Source of the DNA: Saprospiraceae bacterium
Lineage (GTDB): Bacteria; Bacteroidota; Bacteroidia; Chitinophagales; Saprospiraceae
Assembly: GCA_028285545.1 (NCBI GenBank)
Contig: JANQPA010000010.1
Location: 58,344 to 122,343, forward strand
Reading direction: 5' to 3'
DNA: 64,000 bases
This document shows positions 53,171 to 62,115 of the stretch, piece by piece (the stretch's first letter is position 1; each line of letters opens with the position of its first letter). The translations under genes and the position numbers were made by a program. The notes beneath the pieces are model-generated. The model was not told the origin of the DNA. It worked only from the letters and a program-made list of their open reading frames with translations, and searched no databases.

Positions 53171-54334
53171 TTAGTGAGCTTCTTCAGTTTCTTCCTCAGA
53201 TGCTGGTGCCTCAGCTTCACTTGTACTCTCTTCCACCTCTTCTGTTGTTTCTTCTACTGTATCTTCTTTATAAGGATCATCATCTGTCCCTTTAATTAAT
53301 TGCTCATAATGAGGAGTTTGAGTAGCCTTCCAGGCTTCATATTCTTCCTCAGACACAATGCGAACAATCTTTTGCATACTCCAGTGCCCACGTCCACAAA
53401 GTTCTGCACAGGCCAATTCGTAATTAAAATCTTCCCAGAGCATGGGGCTTTCTGGATCTGTAGGATCAGCAGGTACCTGATACTCTTCATATTGACTTAG
53501 TTCCTGCCGGTATTCTTCCGTTGTTTTAGTGGGCGTAAAAACAAAATAAGTAGGAATTCCAGGCACAGCATCCATCTTCAAACGAAAATGAGGAAGATAA
53601 AAGTTGTGCAATACATCTCGGGCCGTGATCCGTACTCTAACCTTTTTATTTACTGGCAAAACAATTTCATTAGGTAGGAAATCGTCAAGGCTACGCTCAT
53701 CATTCCAGTCAATTCCCAGGTCATTAGATCCTGGTTTAATCAAACGAAAATCTTTCCTGCCCAGCTCGCCATCCGCTCCAGGGTATCGCAATCCCCAGGC
53801 AAACTGATAGCCTGTAGCTTCAATTTCAATATACTCTTCATCTTCACCTACATCAGCCATCACCTCATTCCAGGCATCCAATCCACTAATTACTAAGAAG
53901 GCCATAACCACAGCGGGAATAACCGTCCAAACTATTTCCAGTTTATTATCATGAGAGATAAAAGAAGCTTTAGTTCCTCGCTGAGCCTTATATCGATAGC
54001 CATAGTAGAACAAAAGAATTTGGGTAATGACAAATACTATTCCCGTAAAGAATAGTGTAACATCAAACAAATAATCTAATGTCCCGCCATGAGCAGAAGC
54101 TGATTTATGAGGTCCATAGCCTAAGAAATAATTTTTGTAGTATAGAGTTGAAACAACGGTTGCTACTAAAAATAAGATCATAAAGGCCATCAAGTAAAAA
54201 CCATGACGCCGGTTGGCAGCTTCCTGCATTTCTTCCTCTCCTCTGATCTTAGAAGCCAATTCTGTCACTTTCCCTACCTGCACCACGATGATGGTGATAA
54301 GTGCCACACATAATAATACTAACAAAACTGTCAT
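53171..54334 (-). CDS. ctaC: Cytochrome c oxidase subunit II
   Basis: 387 residues. About four N-terminal hydrophobic segments, two more than classical; the two canonical helices span about residues 85-150. The Cu-A domain is complete: LHNFYLPHFRLKMD provides the first His and CAELCGRGHWSM gives Cys, Glu, Cys, His and Met. No heme c CxxCH is present, so this is aa3-type rather than caa3. The C-terminal 45 residues are strikingly acidic (DDDPYKEDTVEETTEEVEE). Transcribed with subunit I, 166 bp downstream. Confidence 0.97.
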   Translation of the reverse strand: MTVLLVLLCVALITIIVVQVGKVTELASKIRGEEEMQEAANRRHGFYLMAFMILFLVATVVSTLYYKNYFLGYGPHKSASAHGGTLDYLFDVTLFFTGIVFVITQILLFYYGYRYKAQRGTKASFISHDNKLEIVWTVIPAVVMAFLVISGLDAWNEVMADVGEDEEYIEIEATGYQFAWGLRYPGADGELGRKDFRLIKPGSNDLGIDWNDERSLDDFLPNEIVLPVNKKVRVRITARDVLHNFYLPHFRLKMDAVPGIPTYFVFTPTKTTEEYRQELSQYEEYQVPADPTDPESPMLWEDFNYELACAELCGRGHWSMQKIVRIVSEEEYEAWKATQTPHYEQLIKGTDDDPYKEDTVEETTEEVEESTSEAEAPASEEETEEAH

Positions 54335-54433
54335 CGTATTTTATTTATTTTTTGCGGATTGAGTCCAATATTTTTATAAAAATGTATTCTCAAACCAGAA
54401 CCATCAGCTATAGCTGATCAGATTCCAGATAAT

Positions 54434-55708
54434 TTATGCATGATGCTGTAAACTTTCACCATAGTATGGATCATTGACCGCATCTAATGGTGCTTTCTCC
54501 AGATTTCTAAACACAAAGAATAGGAATAAAGCTAAAAACCCAAGCATGGTTCCCACTTCCAGAAATCCAGGAATGGTGAATCCCATTTCAAAAGTGGCTG
54601 CAGCATGATGGCCTGCATCAGCAGCGCCATGGTCCCCTTCAGCTCCATGATGAGCTAAAGTCTCCTGAGCCGTATGCCAAACTCCTGGTTTAATCATCAG
54701 GAAGAAATCCCACCAGTGTCCAAAGAACACAAAAATGGATGCAAACATCATGGTTCCATTCTTACGGATATTATCCTCCCGAATTAAAATGAAAAATGGC
54801 AATACAAAATTTAATATCAGGTTTCCAAAGAATAGAACCGGATAATTATCTAAGCGCTCTCTGAAATATATAGTCTCCTCCCCTACGTTTCCGTACCAAA
54901 TCAACATATACTGAGAGAACCACAGGTATGTCCAAAAAATACTAAAGGCGAATGTATATTTACCCAAATCACGAAGGTGTTCTGGAGTAACTTTCTGAAA
55001 ATATCCTTGTCCTTTTAGGAAAATTAAGGTAATAATGGTCAGCGTCATTGCTGAAACAAACCAGCTTGCCCCTGTATACCAGGCAAAAAGGGTACTATAC
55101 CAATGGGCATCGATGGACATAATCCATTGCCAGATAATAGCAGCACTAGAGAAACCAGCAATCGGTAAAAATGCAGCTGCATAAACACGCATTTGTCTGT
55201 GAACTGCAAAATTCATGCCCTGATTTTCATCTTCTCTCAAAGATAGCTGGCGTAATTTAGTGGCAAAAAAGATCCAGATTCCTACAATGATTAGGGTTCC
55301 AAAAGTATACCATCCTTTATTTAAAAAGCCTTTCTTCCCTAGAAGAATTCTATCTTCTGCTACCGCTTCAGCATCTGCCCAGTGATACAGATGGTGAAAT
55401 CCTCCCCATAATCCAATCACTACTATTGCCATAAGGATGAGTCCCGGGATAAGGAATAAAGCATAGGCTTCCCAGATTCTTTTGATAACAGTATACCATC
55501 CTGCCCAGGCTGTAATGAAAGCAGCCATAATAAAGGTAGAGATAAAAGCTATCCCTGTAAAAAATACGGAGTTGTGCAGAAAATTAGACCAAAAACGGGT
55601 ATGTAACTCGTCATCAGTAAAAAAGGTTATTGCTAAACACAACACACCCAGGCCCATTAAGCCGAATAGTACCGTTTTAAATTTGGAATCGAATGTGAAA
55701 CGCTCCAT
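54434..55708 (-). CDS. actF: Alternative complex III subunit ActF
   Basis: 424 residues with ten hydrophobic helices. It corresponds to the ActF quinol:cytochrome c oxidoreductase membrane subunit by position and by sequences such as RMPIWYRT-like absent but ACIII-typical HRQMRVYAAAFLPIAGFS, FAFSIFWTYLWFSQYMLIWYGN, and a His-rich segment AHHGAEGDHGAADAGHHAAA near the end of the loop before the last helix. It pairs with ActC in the membrane for quinol binding. 100 bp before subunit II. Confidence 0.9.
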   Translation of the reverse strand: MERFTFDSKFKTVLFGLMGLGVLCLAITFFTDDELHTRFWSNFLHNSVFFTGIAFISTFIMAAFITAWAGWYTVIKRIWEAYALFLIPGLILMAIVVIGLWGGFHHLYHWADAEAVAEDRILLGKKGFLNKGWYTFGTLIIVGIWIFFATKLRQLSLREDENQGMNFAVHRQMRVYAAAFLPIAGFSSAAIIWQWIMSIDAHWYSTLFAWYTGASWFVSAMTLTIITLIFLKGQGYFQKVTPEHLRDLGKYTFAFSIFWTYLWFSQYMLIWYGNVGEETIYFRERLDNYPVLFFGNLILNFVLPFFILIREDNIRKNGTMMFASIFVFFGHWWDFFLMIKPGVWHTAQETLAHHGAEGDHGAADAGHHAAATFEMGFTIPGFLEVGTMLGFLALFLFFVFRNLEKAPLDAVNDPYYGESLQHHA

Positions 55709-55758
55709 TATGTGTCTTTTGTTTTATTCTTCTTGAATAGATAAATCTCAATAATCAA

Positions 55759-56673
55759 TTAATGTCCTTCTTCCTCGTGTCCTTCATCATGGTTTTCCTC
55801 GTCGCTATGGTCCTCCCCTTCATCTCCTCCTTCTTCATGTTCTTCTTCCTCTTCTTCATTACTAGCCAGTGGTTCTATATCCGCTACAGGAGTTCCAAAG
55901 GCTGGATTCAATGTGTTGGCCAACTCACTGTATTCCAACTTTTGATCTTTAGCCTGAAGAGATCTTATATAGTGGATCACCTGCCACCTTTCTTCATAAT
56001 CCATTTTATCAGCATATCCTCCCATCACATTCTTACCGTAAATGATGGCATGATAATATCTTCCATTTGAATAGGGTGCATAGGCGGTATCCAACAAATT
56101 GGCTGGTATTACAGGATAAACTCCACCAGGATCATTCTCTGCCGGATTAGCCTCCCTTACCAAAACTCCATTACCATCTCCTTTTTCGCCATGGCAAACC
56201 CCACAGAAAATATCATATAGTTCCTTTCCTTCCGCTAAGCCCTCAGCTGTAATGGGATATGGGTTATCGATAATTTCAGCTATAGCACGTGCCCGATCTG
56301 CATCCGTATCTTCATAATAATAAGGAACATTACCATTGATTGGAACAGCAATAGCATTAGCGCTGCCACTTCCTCTTAGAGAATTCAAGACCTCATCAGA
56401 AGAATGCTCTCCATCTAGATATACTCCGGCATATCCTCTGGGAATTGTTCCCTTTACAGGTAGATGAGGGTTAGATAGATCTTTTAGCCTAAAGGTACTG
56501 GCACTATCCCAGGTATTATAAGAATAATAGGTGTATACATTTGCTTCTACTGCAATAGAGTGCCCCATATCAGGAATATATTCACTCCCAGCAAAATTAG
56601 CATCTGCAGGACTGCAGGAATAAAAGATCACAACAGCTGCCAGAATGTATATATAGTTTTTAATTTGTCTCAT
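55759..56673 (-). CDS. actE: Alternative complex III subunit ActE, monoheme cytochrome c lipoprotein
   Basis: 304 residues from the ATG at 56673; a TTG four codons earlier is less likely. Lipobox-like VIFYSC. One heme site CGVCHGEKGDGNG with a later Met ligand in NVMGGYADKM and the RWQVIHYIRSL helix, as in class I cytochromes. An N-terminal domain of about 150 residues precedes it (YTYYSYNTWDSASTFRL, VKGTIPRGYAGV). The last 40 residues are a run of Glu, His, Asp and Gly (EEEEEHEEGGDEGEDHSDEENHDEGHEEEGH region). It carries electrons out of the complex. Confidence 0.93.
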   Translation of the reverse strand: MRQIKNYIYILAAVVIFYSCSPADANFAGSEYIPDMGHSIAVEANVYTYYSYNTWDSASTFRLKDLSNPHLPVKGTIPRGYAGVYLDGEHSSDEVLNSLRGSGSANAIAVPINGNVPYYYEDTDADRARAIAEIIDNPYPITAEGLAEGKELYDIFCGVCHGEKGDGNGVLVREANPAENDPGGVYPVIPANLLDTAYAPYSNGRYYHAIIYGKNVMGGYADKMDYEERWQVIHYIRSLQAKDQKLEYSELANTLNPAFGTPVADIEPLASNEEEEEEHEEGGDEGEDHSDEENHDEGHEEEGH

Positions 56674-56695
56674 TTCTTTCAACAATTGAAATTGT

Positions 56696-57226
56696 TTAAA
56701 TAGTCTTTGTATTAACTTCTGAGGCTCCAGTAGCCGAAAAGAATGATTTTAGCTTTTCTACTTCATCCCCTGAAGCGGAACTGGCATCAAAGGCAATGCA
56801 GAATTTATCATCGGTAATTCTTTTATCTAAAATTGGATTGACAGCCCCAGGTCCCATACCACATATGATAAAGAAGGTAAAAACCATTCCTACTGAGGCA
56901 AATAATACGGTTACCTCAAAGGTAATAGGTACAAAAGCAGGTGCAGAGAAATAAGGTTTTCCACCAAAAATGATTGGCCAATCCTGAACAAAGACCCAGG
57001 TCATAAAAAGAAAACCTGTTAGTGCACCAATGGCTCCATAAATGAAACCTGCTGCGGGTAATCGACTGCTTGACAAACCTAATAGTGGGTCCAGACCATG
57101 CACCGGAAAGGGAGAAAATACATCCATGATGTCCAGATGATCATCTTTAGCTTGCTTAACGGCTTTAAGCAATATCTCTTCATCATCATACAAACCAAAA
57201 AGGACCTCTTTATTTGAATTTTCCAT
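56696..57226 (-). CDS. actD: Alternative complex III subunit ActD (DUF3341)
   Basis: 176 residues with two transmembrane helices separated by a short loop: AAGFIYGAIGALTGFLFMTWVF and VTFEVTVLFASVGMVFTFFIIC. It begins with a regulatory-looking soluble domain (VLFGLYDDEEILLKAVKQAKDDHLDIMDVFSPFPVHGLD), typical of DUF3341/ActD. The role is structural or in anchoring. 36 bp after ActC and 22 bp before ActE. Confidence 0.93.
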   Translation of the reverse strand: MENSNKEVLFGLYDDEEILLKAVKQAKDDHLDIMDVFSPFPVHGLDPLLGLSSSRLPAAGFIYGAIGALTGFLFMTWVFVQDWPIIFGGKPYFSAPAFVPITFEVTVLFASVGMVFTFFIICGMGPGAVNPILDKRITDDKFCIAFDASSASGDEVEKLKSFFSATGASEVNTKTI

Positions 57227-57262
57227 CTTTATGTTGATTGTAAGATTTTTGTCTTGTTTAAT

Positions 57263-58672
57263 TTAGTGTGTTGCTGTTGATTCACTTTTTTGATGCGCAT
57301 GTGCATTAGGACCGGTGTATTGATCCCCCGCTGTCTTTAATATGGATTTCACCTCCGCAATAGCCACCACCGGCGCTATCCTGGTAAAAATGAGATAACA
57401 GGTAGAGAATAATCCCAGCGTTCCAATAAATAGTCCAATTTCCACCCAGGTTGGTGTATAATAACTCCAACTGGAAGGAATATAATCACGAGCCAATGTG
57501 GTGGCAATAATGACAAATCGCTCGAACCACATACCAATATTCACAAATATGGACATCAGGAAGGTGATCAATATGTTCCTTCGTATTTTTCGCCACCAGA
57601 AAATCTGTGGCGATAATACATTACACGACATCATCCCCACATAGGACCACCAATAAGGCCCGAGCACCCTATTGTAAAAGGCAAATTGCTCATAGATGTA
57701 TCCAGAGTACCAGGCAATAAATAACTCTGTCAAATAAGCCACCCCTACAATGGTACCCGTTAACAGAATAACCTTATTCATACTATCAATGTGCTCTAGA
57801 GTAATATAGTCCTCCAGATTCAACACTTTTCGTGTGATCAACATTAAGGTCTGTACCATAGCAAAACCAGAGAAGATCGCCCCAGCCACAAAATAGGGTG
57901 GAAATATAGTTGTATGCCATCCAGGAATTACTGAAGTGGCAAAGTCAAAGGATACAATAGTATGTACAGAAAGTACAAGTGGAGTTGCTAAACCTGCTAA
58001 TATTTTGGATAAAGATTCCCAGCGCTGCCAGTGCTTAGCAGATCCAGTCCAACCAAATGATAGCAGATTGTAGAGTTTCTTTCGTAAGCCTTTGGCACGG
58101 TCTCTAACCGTAGCGAAATCCGGTACCAATCCAGTATACCAGAATAGTAGAGATACGGTAAAGTAAGTGGATATCGCAAAAACATCCCAAAGCAGCGGCG
58201 AGTTGAAGTTTACCCATAGTGGACCTCTTGTGTTTGGATAAGGGAAAATAAAGAACCCTAACCAAAGGCGTCCCATGTGGATCAATGGAAACTGTCCCGC
58301 ACAGATAACCGCAAAAATGGTCATTGCTTCCGCAGCACGGTTAACTCCCGTTCGCCATTTTTGACGGAATAACAATAAAATCGCTGAGATCAATGTTCCC
58401 GCATGACCAATACCAACCCACCAAACAAAGTTGGTGATATCCCATCCCCAGCCAATCGTACGGTTTAGATTCCAGGATCCGATACCCTGCCAGACAGTCC
58501 AAAAAACACAGAAAACATAAAAGGCTAATCCCGCTACTGCCAAAATAAAGGCAATCACCCAGGTAGGTGTTGGAGTACTCTCAGTAGGAGAACAGATGTC
58601 TTCTGTAATTTGGTGATATGATTTACCTCCTGTAATGAGGGGTTCACGTATCGGTGAAACTACTGCACTCAT
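57263..58672 (-). CDS. actC: Alternative complex III subunit ActC (NrfD-like)
   Basis: 469 residues with about ten transmembrane helices, an NrfD/PsrC-type membrane protein. Recognisable parts: TWVIAFILAVAGLAFYVFCVFW, WVGIGHAGTLISAILLLFRQKWR, and MGRLWLGFFIFPYPNTRGPLWVNFNSPLLWDVFAI. It binds quinol at the periplasmic side and hands electrons to the ActB iron-sulfur domain. A 12-bp hairpin lies between ActB and this gene. Confidence 0.96.
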   Translation of the reverse strand: MSAVVSPIREPLITGGKSYHQITEDICSPTESTPTPTWVIAFILAVAGLAFYVFCVFWTVWQGIGSWNLNRTIGWGWDITNFVWWVGIGHAGTLISAILLLFRQKWRTGVNRAAEAMTIFAVICAGQFPLIHMGRLWLGFFIFPYPNTRGPLWVNFNSPLLWDVFAISTYFTVSLLFWYTGLVPDFATVRDRAKGLRKKLYNLLSFGWTGSAKHWQRWESLSKILAGLATPLVLSVHTIVSFDFATSVIPGWHTTIFPPYFVAGAIFSGFAMVQTLMLITRKVLNLEDYITLEHIDSMNKVILLTGTIVGVAYLTELFIAWYSGYIYEQFAFYNRVLGPYWWSYVGMMSCNVLSPQIFWWRKIRRNILITFLMSIFVNIGMWFERFVIIATTLARDYIPSSWSYYTPTWVEIGLFIGTLGLFSTCYLIFTRIAPVVAIAEVKSILKTAGDQYTGPNAHAHQKSESTATH

Positions 58673-58745
58673 AAATTCTTTTTTTATAGCAACCGCTCCT
58701 TAAGCGATAGTATGATAATCAAAGGTTATATCAATATTTTATTAG

Positions 58746-58772
58746 GAAGTAGCCGCCTAGGGCGGCTACTTC
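58746..58772. other. Stem-loop in the actB-actC spacer
   Basis: 12-bp perfect arms GAAGTAGCCGCC / GGCGGCTACTTC with a 3-nt loop, starting 14 bp after the actB stop. There is no U-run on the minus strand, so an mRNA-processing or stabilising role is more likely than full termination. Confidence 0.6.
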
Positions 58773-58785
58773 TTATCATTTTCTA

Positions 58786-61700
58786 TTATGCGTCTAATTC
58801 TTCGTCTCTATTGTTGATCTTAGCACTATAGTATACTGAAGATTTCACATTGATCTCCTCAAGCAACAGATAGTTAAGATCATTTTTCATAGCCTCACTA
58901 ACGGCACTCTTATTATTATTGCGATCTCCAAAGGTAATTGCTCCCGTTGGGCAGGCAGTCTGACAAGCAGTCCTGACATCCTGATCCTTAAGCTGACGAC
59001 CTTCGCTCTTCGCAGTTAATTTACCTTCCTGGATACGCTGTACACAGAAGCTACATTTTTCAATAACTCCTCTTGAACGAACCGTAACATCGGGATTCAA
59101 TACCATCCTAGTCAAGTTATCCGCTCCAAATGGAAGATCCTCTCCTGCAATGGTATATTCATTAGCAGGGAATAAATCCGCAGTTGTGTAATCTAACCAG
59201 TTAAAACGACGCACTTTAAAAGGACAGTTATTAGCACAATAACGAGTTCCAATACATCTGTTATAAGTCATCTGGTTCAAGCCTTCAGAACTGTGGTTAG
59301 TAGCAGCTACTGGACAAACATTCTCACAAGGTGCATTATCACAGTGCTGACACATCAAAGGCTGATAAACTACATTGGGATTTTCATAATCTCCGTAGAA
59401 ATAGCGATCGATGCGTAACCAGGTCATCTCGTGGTGGCGAGCTACCTCAGTTTTCCCTACTACAGGGACATTATTTTCTGCAATACAAGCTACTTGACAA
59501 GCCCCACAACCAATACAAGCATTTAGATCTACATGCATGGCCCAGTGGTGACCTTGGGTATAAAATTCTTCTTTATATTTTTCGTAAGGATAAAGGGTAG
59601 CTTCATTTAAATGGTCAGCTTCTTCTCTTCTTTCTTCAATGTGGTGAACCAGGTCATCCACTTCCTTTAAATTAGCCTGATAAATGATCGTACGTTCAGT
59701 AATACCTCCCTGATATCCTTCACCAAGTGTCATACTTGCCTTCTCATCCACATTAATAGTCTCTCCAGAATCTGGATCAACTCCCTTTAGTCCCATAGAG
59801 TGGTGATACTGGACACACGGAAATAGTTTATCTTTTTTCACAGCCTCGGAAACACTTACCTGATCAGCATAATACTGAGTATTACCATCTGCATCTACGC
59901 TCATCATTGGATACACATTGATTCCAACTTGGTCACCAAGGGCCTTGCCCATCTGGCCGGTCATTTCACGGCCATATCCTATGGCAAGTGAAACGGTGGC
60001 ATTCATTTGTCCAAACTGACGAACAACGGTTATTTCATTGCTTTGACCAGCTACATCCAAGTTAACGATGTCAGCTTCCCCGTATATTTCTCTTTCGTTT
60101 AAATTATTTAAAGATTGGAAACGACGTCCTCCATCCCAACTAACAGGAATAGCCAGGTAATTGCCCCAGGTAGTCCTTGTTACAGGATCAGGCATTTCCT
60201 GAAGCCAGGGGTTATTTGCATATTGCCCACCAGCCATGTTCACTGTTTCGAAGAAAGAAATTTCCATTTCGGCTCCGGAAGGTCGGCGTACTTTAGAAGC
60301 GGCCGTGTTAACATCACCAGCAAATGCAGGCTCCTGAGCACCATCCTGTGCAATTTCAAGAATTCCATCATGCAAAGAGCTATCCCAGAAACGCTGGAAA
60401 GAAGCAAATTTACTTTGCTGAGGAAATAAAACAGTTTCCCAGTGATTTTGAAGGTAATCCCAATAGGGCTGTTCAGCAGCAGCATCCAATTCTTCACTTT
60501 GTGCCCAGCGCAACATACTTTCTCCTGCTTCACGAGTATTAAACAAAGGAGAAATGGTTGGTTGAATTAGGCTATAATGACCTACTTTAGGATTTACATC
60601 TCCCCAACTTTCCAGGTAATGGTGGGTAGGGGTTACATAATCACAAAGGGTTGTCGTTTCATTAGGAATTCCACAGAAAGAAATTTTGGTGCCTACTTTT
60701 GACATTCCTGTAGCAAAATCATTAGCCGCAGGAGTATCCCAGGCCGGATTTGCACCATCCATCAACATCAAAACATCAATACTTCCACCATTCATTTCCC
60801 GAACCAAAGCTTGCAAATCTGCATCATCACCCTGGCGCTGCATAGAGGCATGAGCAAAATCAAGCGTACTGCCATAATTATTCAACATGTTGTTGATGGC
60901 ATTGATTAAAATCTGCTCACCCTTATTATTGGAACCCGATACAACTAGTGATTTTCCGCTATTGTCAGCCAAACGCTGAGCTACTTTTTTCAGTTTAGCC
61001 ACAACTCCCCCATCAATTGAGGGTCCACTTACTCTTGATCCACCTGTCAAAGCAGCAACTTCATTATAAAGAGCGACAATGGCAGCACCCTGCTCTGAAG
61101 GTTTAACCATAATTCTGTTATCGGCGTTGGAACCGGTCAAACTCATGTGGCTTTCTACCTGAACATGATAAGACATGCTGGCATTTTTCACATCTTTGAT
61201 CTTACGGTTCTCTGCATATTGTCTGGCATATTCAGTTGGAGAAATCCAGGTACCTAAGAAATCAGCATCAAAACTCACAATCACCTCTGCTTTATCAAAA
61301 TGGTAATTTGGAACTACTTTTTGTCCAAAGCTTTCTTCATTCGCCTGCAAAAGGGCAGAGCTTGATACAGGATCATAGGTGACTACCTGAGTATTAGGAA
61401 ATTTCGCTGTAAAATCAGCAATTGCTTTTTTAGTGGTTGGACTCATTAGAGTGTGGGTCACAATACGCACTTGAGCATTGGCATTCAATTTGCCCATAAT
61501 CTCTGCATCTACCTCTTGCCAGGTTGTTCCCTGTGCATTTCTATTGGCAGGCAACTGAATTCTACCATCTGTAATACGAGCAGGTCCTGGAATTCTGTTG
61601 GTATCGTAAAGGCTTAAAACACTAGCTTGAGCTCTAGCACTTGTTCCTCCTTTGGTAATGCCAGACAAGGAATTACCCTCCACTTTGATGGGACGCCCTT

Positions 61701-62037
61701 CCCTGGTTTTTACCAATACTGGACAATAATCTCCTCCTTGTACAAAAGAAGAGGCATAATAAGCAGCAACACCTGGAACGATCTGGTCCGGCTTAACAAC
61801 ATAAGGAACCGCTCTTTTAACGGGAATATCACAACTTGCTGCAAGAGTAGCCGCTCCAAGGCCAAAACCAAGGTATTTAAGAAAATCACGACGACTGGCT
61901 TGCGATTCAAGCGCTTTTTCTTCAGAAAGGTGATCAACTACAGGAAGTTCAACGAACTCTTGTGTATTTGCTTTTTGGTATTCAGGATGGTTTTCTAATT
62001 GCTCCACCCCAATCCACACTTTATTCTGCTTTTTCAT
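58786..62037 (-). CDS. actB: Alternative complex III subunit ActB (molybdopterin-like plus Fe-S domains)
   Basis: 1083 residues. An N-terminal extension of about 45 residues precedes a Tat-type motif SRRDFLKYLGFGLGAATLA and then ASCD. Residues about 80-760 resemble the molybdopterin oxidoreductase fold, though ActB proteins lack the cofactor. The last third is the ferredoxin-like module: CIGCGACQVACIAEN, CQHCDNAPCENVCPVAAT, CIGTRYCANNCPF, CSFCVQRIQEG, CQTACPTGAI, for several 4Fe-4S clusters and one probable 3Fe-4S. It relays electrons from ActC towards ActA/ActE. 113 bp before actC. Confidence 0.97.
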   Translation of the reverse strand: MKKQNKVWIGVEQLENHPEYQKANTQEFVELPVVDHLSEEKALESQASRRDFLKYLGFGLGAATLAASCDIPVKRAVPYVVKPDQIVPGVAAYYASSFVQGGDYCPVLVKTREGRPIKVEGNSLSGITKGGTSARAQASVLSLYDTNRIPGPARITDGRIQLPANRNAQGTTWQEVDAEIMGKLNANAQVRIVTHTLMSPTTKKAIADFTAKFPNTQVVTYDPVSSSALLQANEESFGQKVVPNYHFDKAEVIVSFDADFLGTWISPTEYARQYAENRKIKDVKNASMSYHVQVESHMSLTGSNADNRIMVKPSEQGAAIVALYNEVAALTGGSRVSGPSIDGGVVAKLKKVAQRLADNSGKSLVVSGSNNKGEQILINAINNMLNNYGSTLDFAHASMQRQGDDADLQALVREMNGGSIDVLMLMDGANPAWDTPAANDFATGMSKVGTKISFCGIPNETTTLCDYVTPTHHYLESWGDVNPKVGHYSLIQPTISPLFNTREAGESMLRWAQSEELDAAAEQPYWDYLQNHWETVLFPQQSKFASFQRFWDSSLHDGILEIAQDGAQEPAFAGDVNTAASKVRRPSGAEMEISFFETVNMAGGQYANNPWLQEMPDPVTRTTWGNYLAIPVSWDGGRRFQSLNNLNEREIYGEADIVNLDVAGQSNEITVVRQFGQMNATVSLAIGYGREMTGQMGKALGDQVGINVYPMMSVDADGNTQYYADQVSVSEAVKKDKLFPCVQYHHSMGLKGVDPDSGETINVDEKASMTLGEGYQGGITERTIIYQANLKEVDDLVHHIEERREEADHLNEATLYPYEKYKEEFYTQGHHWAMHVDLNACIGCGACQVACIAENNVPVVGKTEVARHHEMTWLRIDRYFYGDYENPNVVYQPLMCQHCDNAPCENVCPVAATNHSSEGLNQMTYNRCIGTRYCANNCPFKVRRFNWLDYTTADLFPANEYTIAGEDLPFGADNLTRMVLNPDVTVRSRGVIEKCSFCVQRIQEGKLTAKSEGRQLKDQDVRTACQTACPTGAITFGDRNNNKSAVSEAMKNDLNYLLLEEINVKSSVYYSAKINNRDEELDA

Positions 62038-62115
62038 TTATACAGCGCTATATTTTGTTTGAGATTCAGGAAATACATCCTGGGATCTCTTAATTAGGTT
62101 CTTGAATTAAATTGA

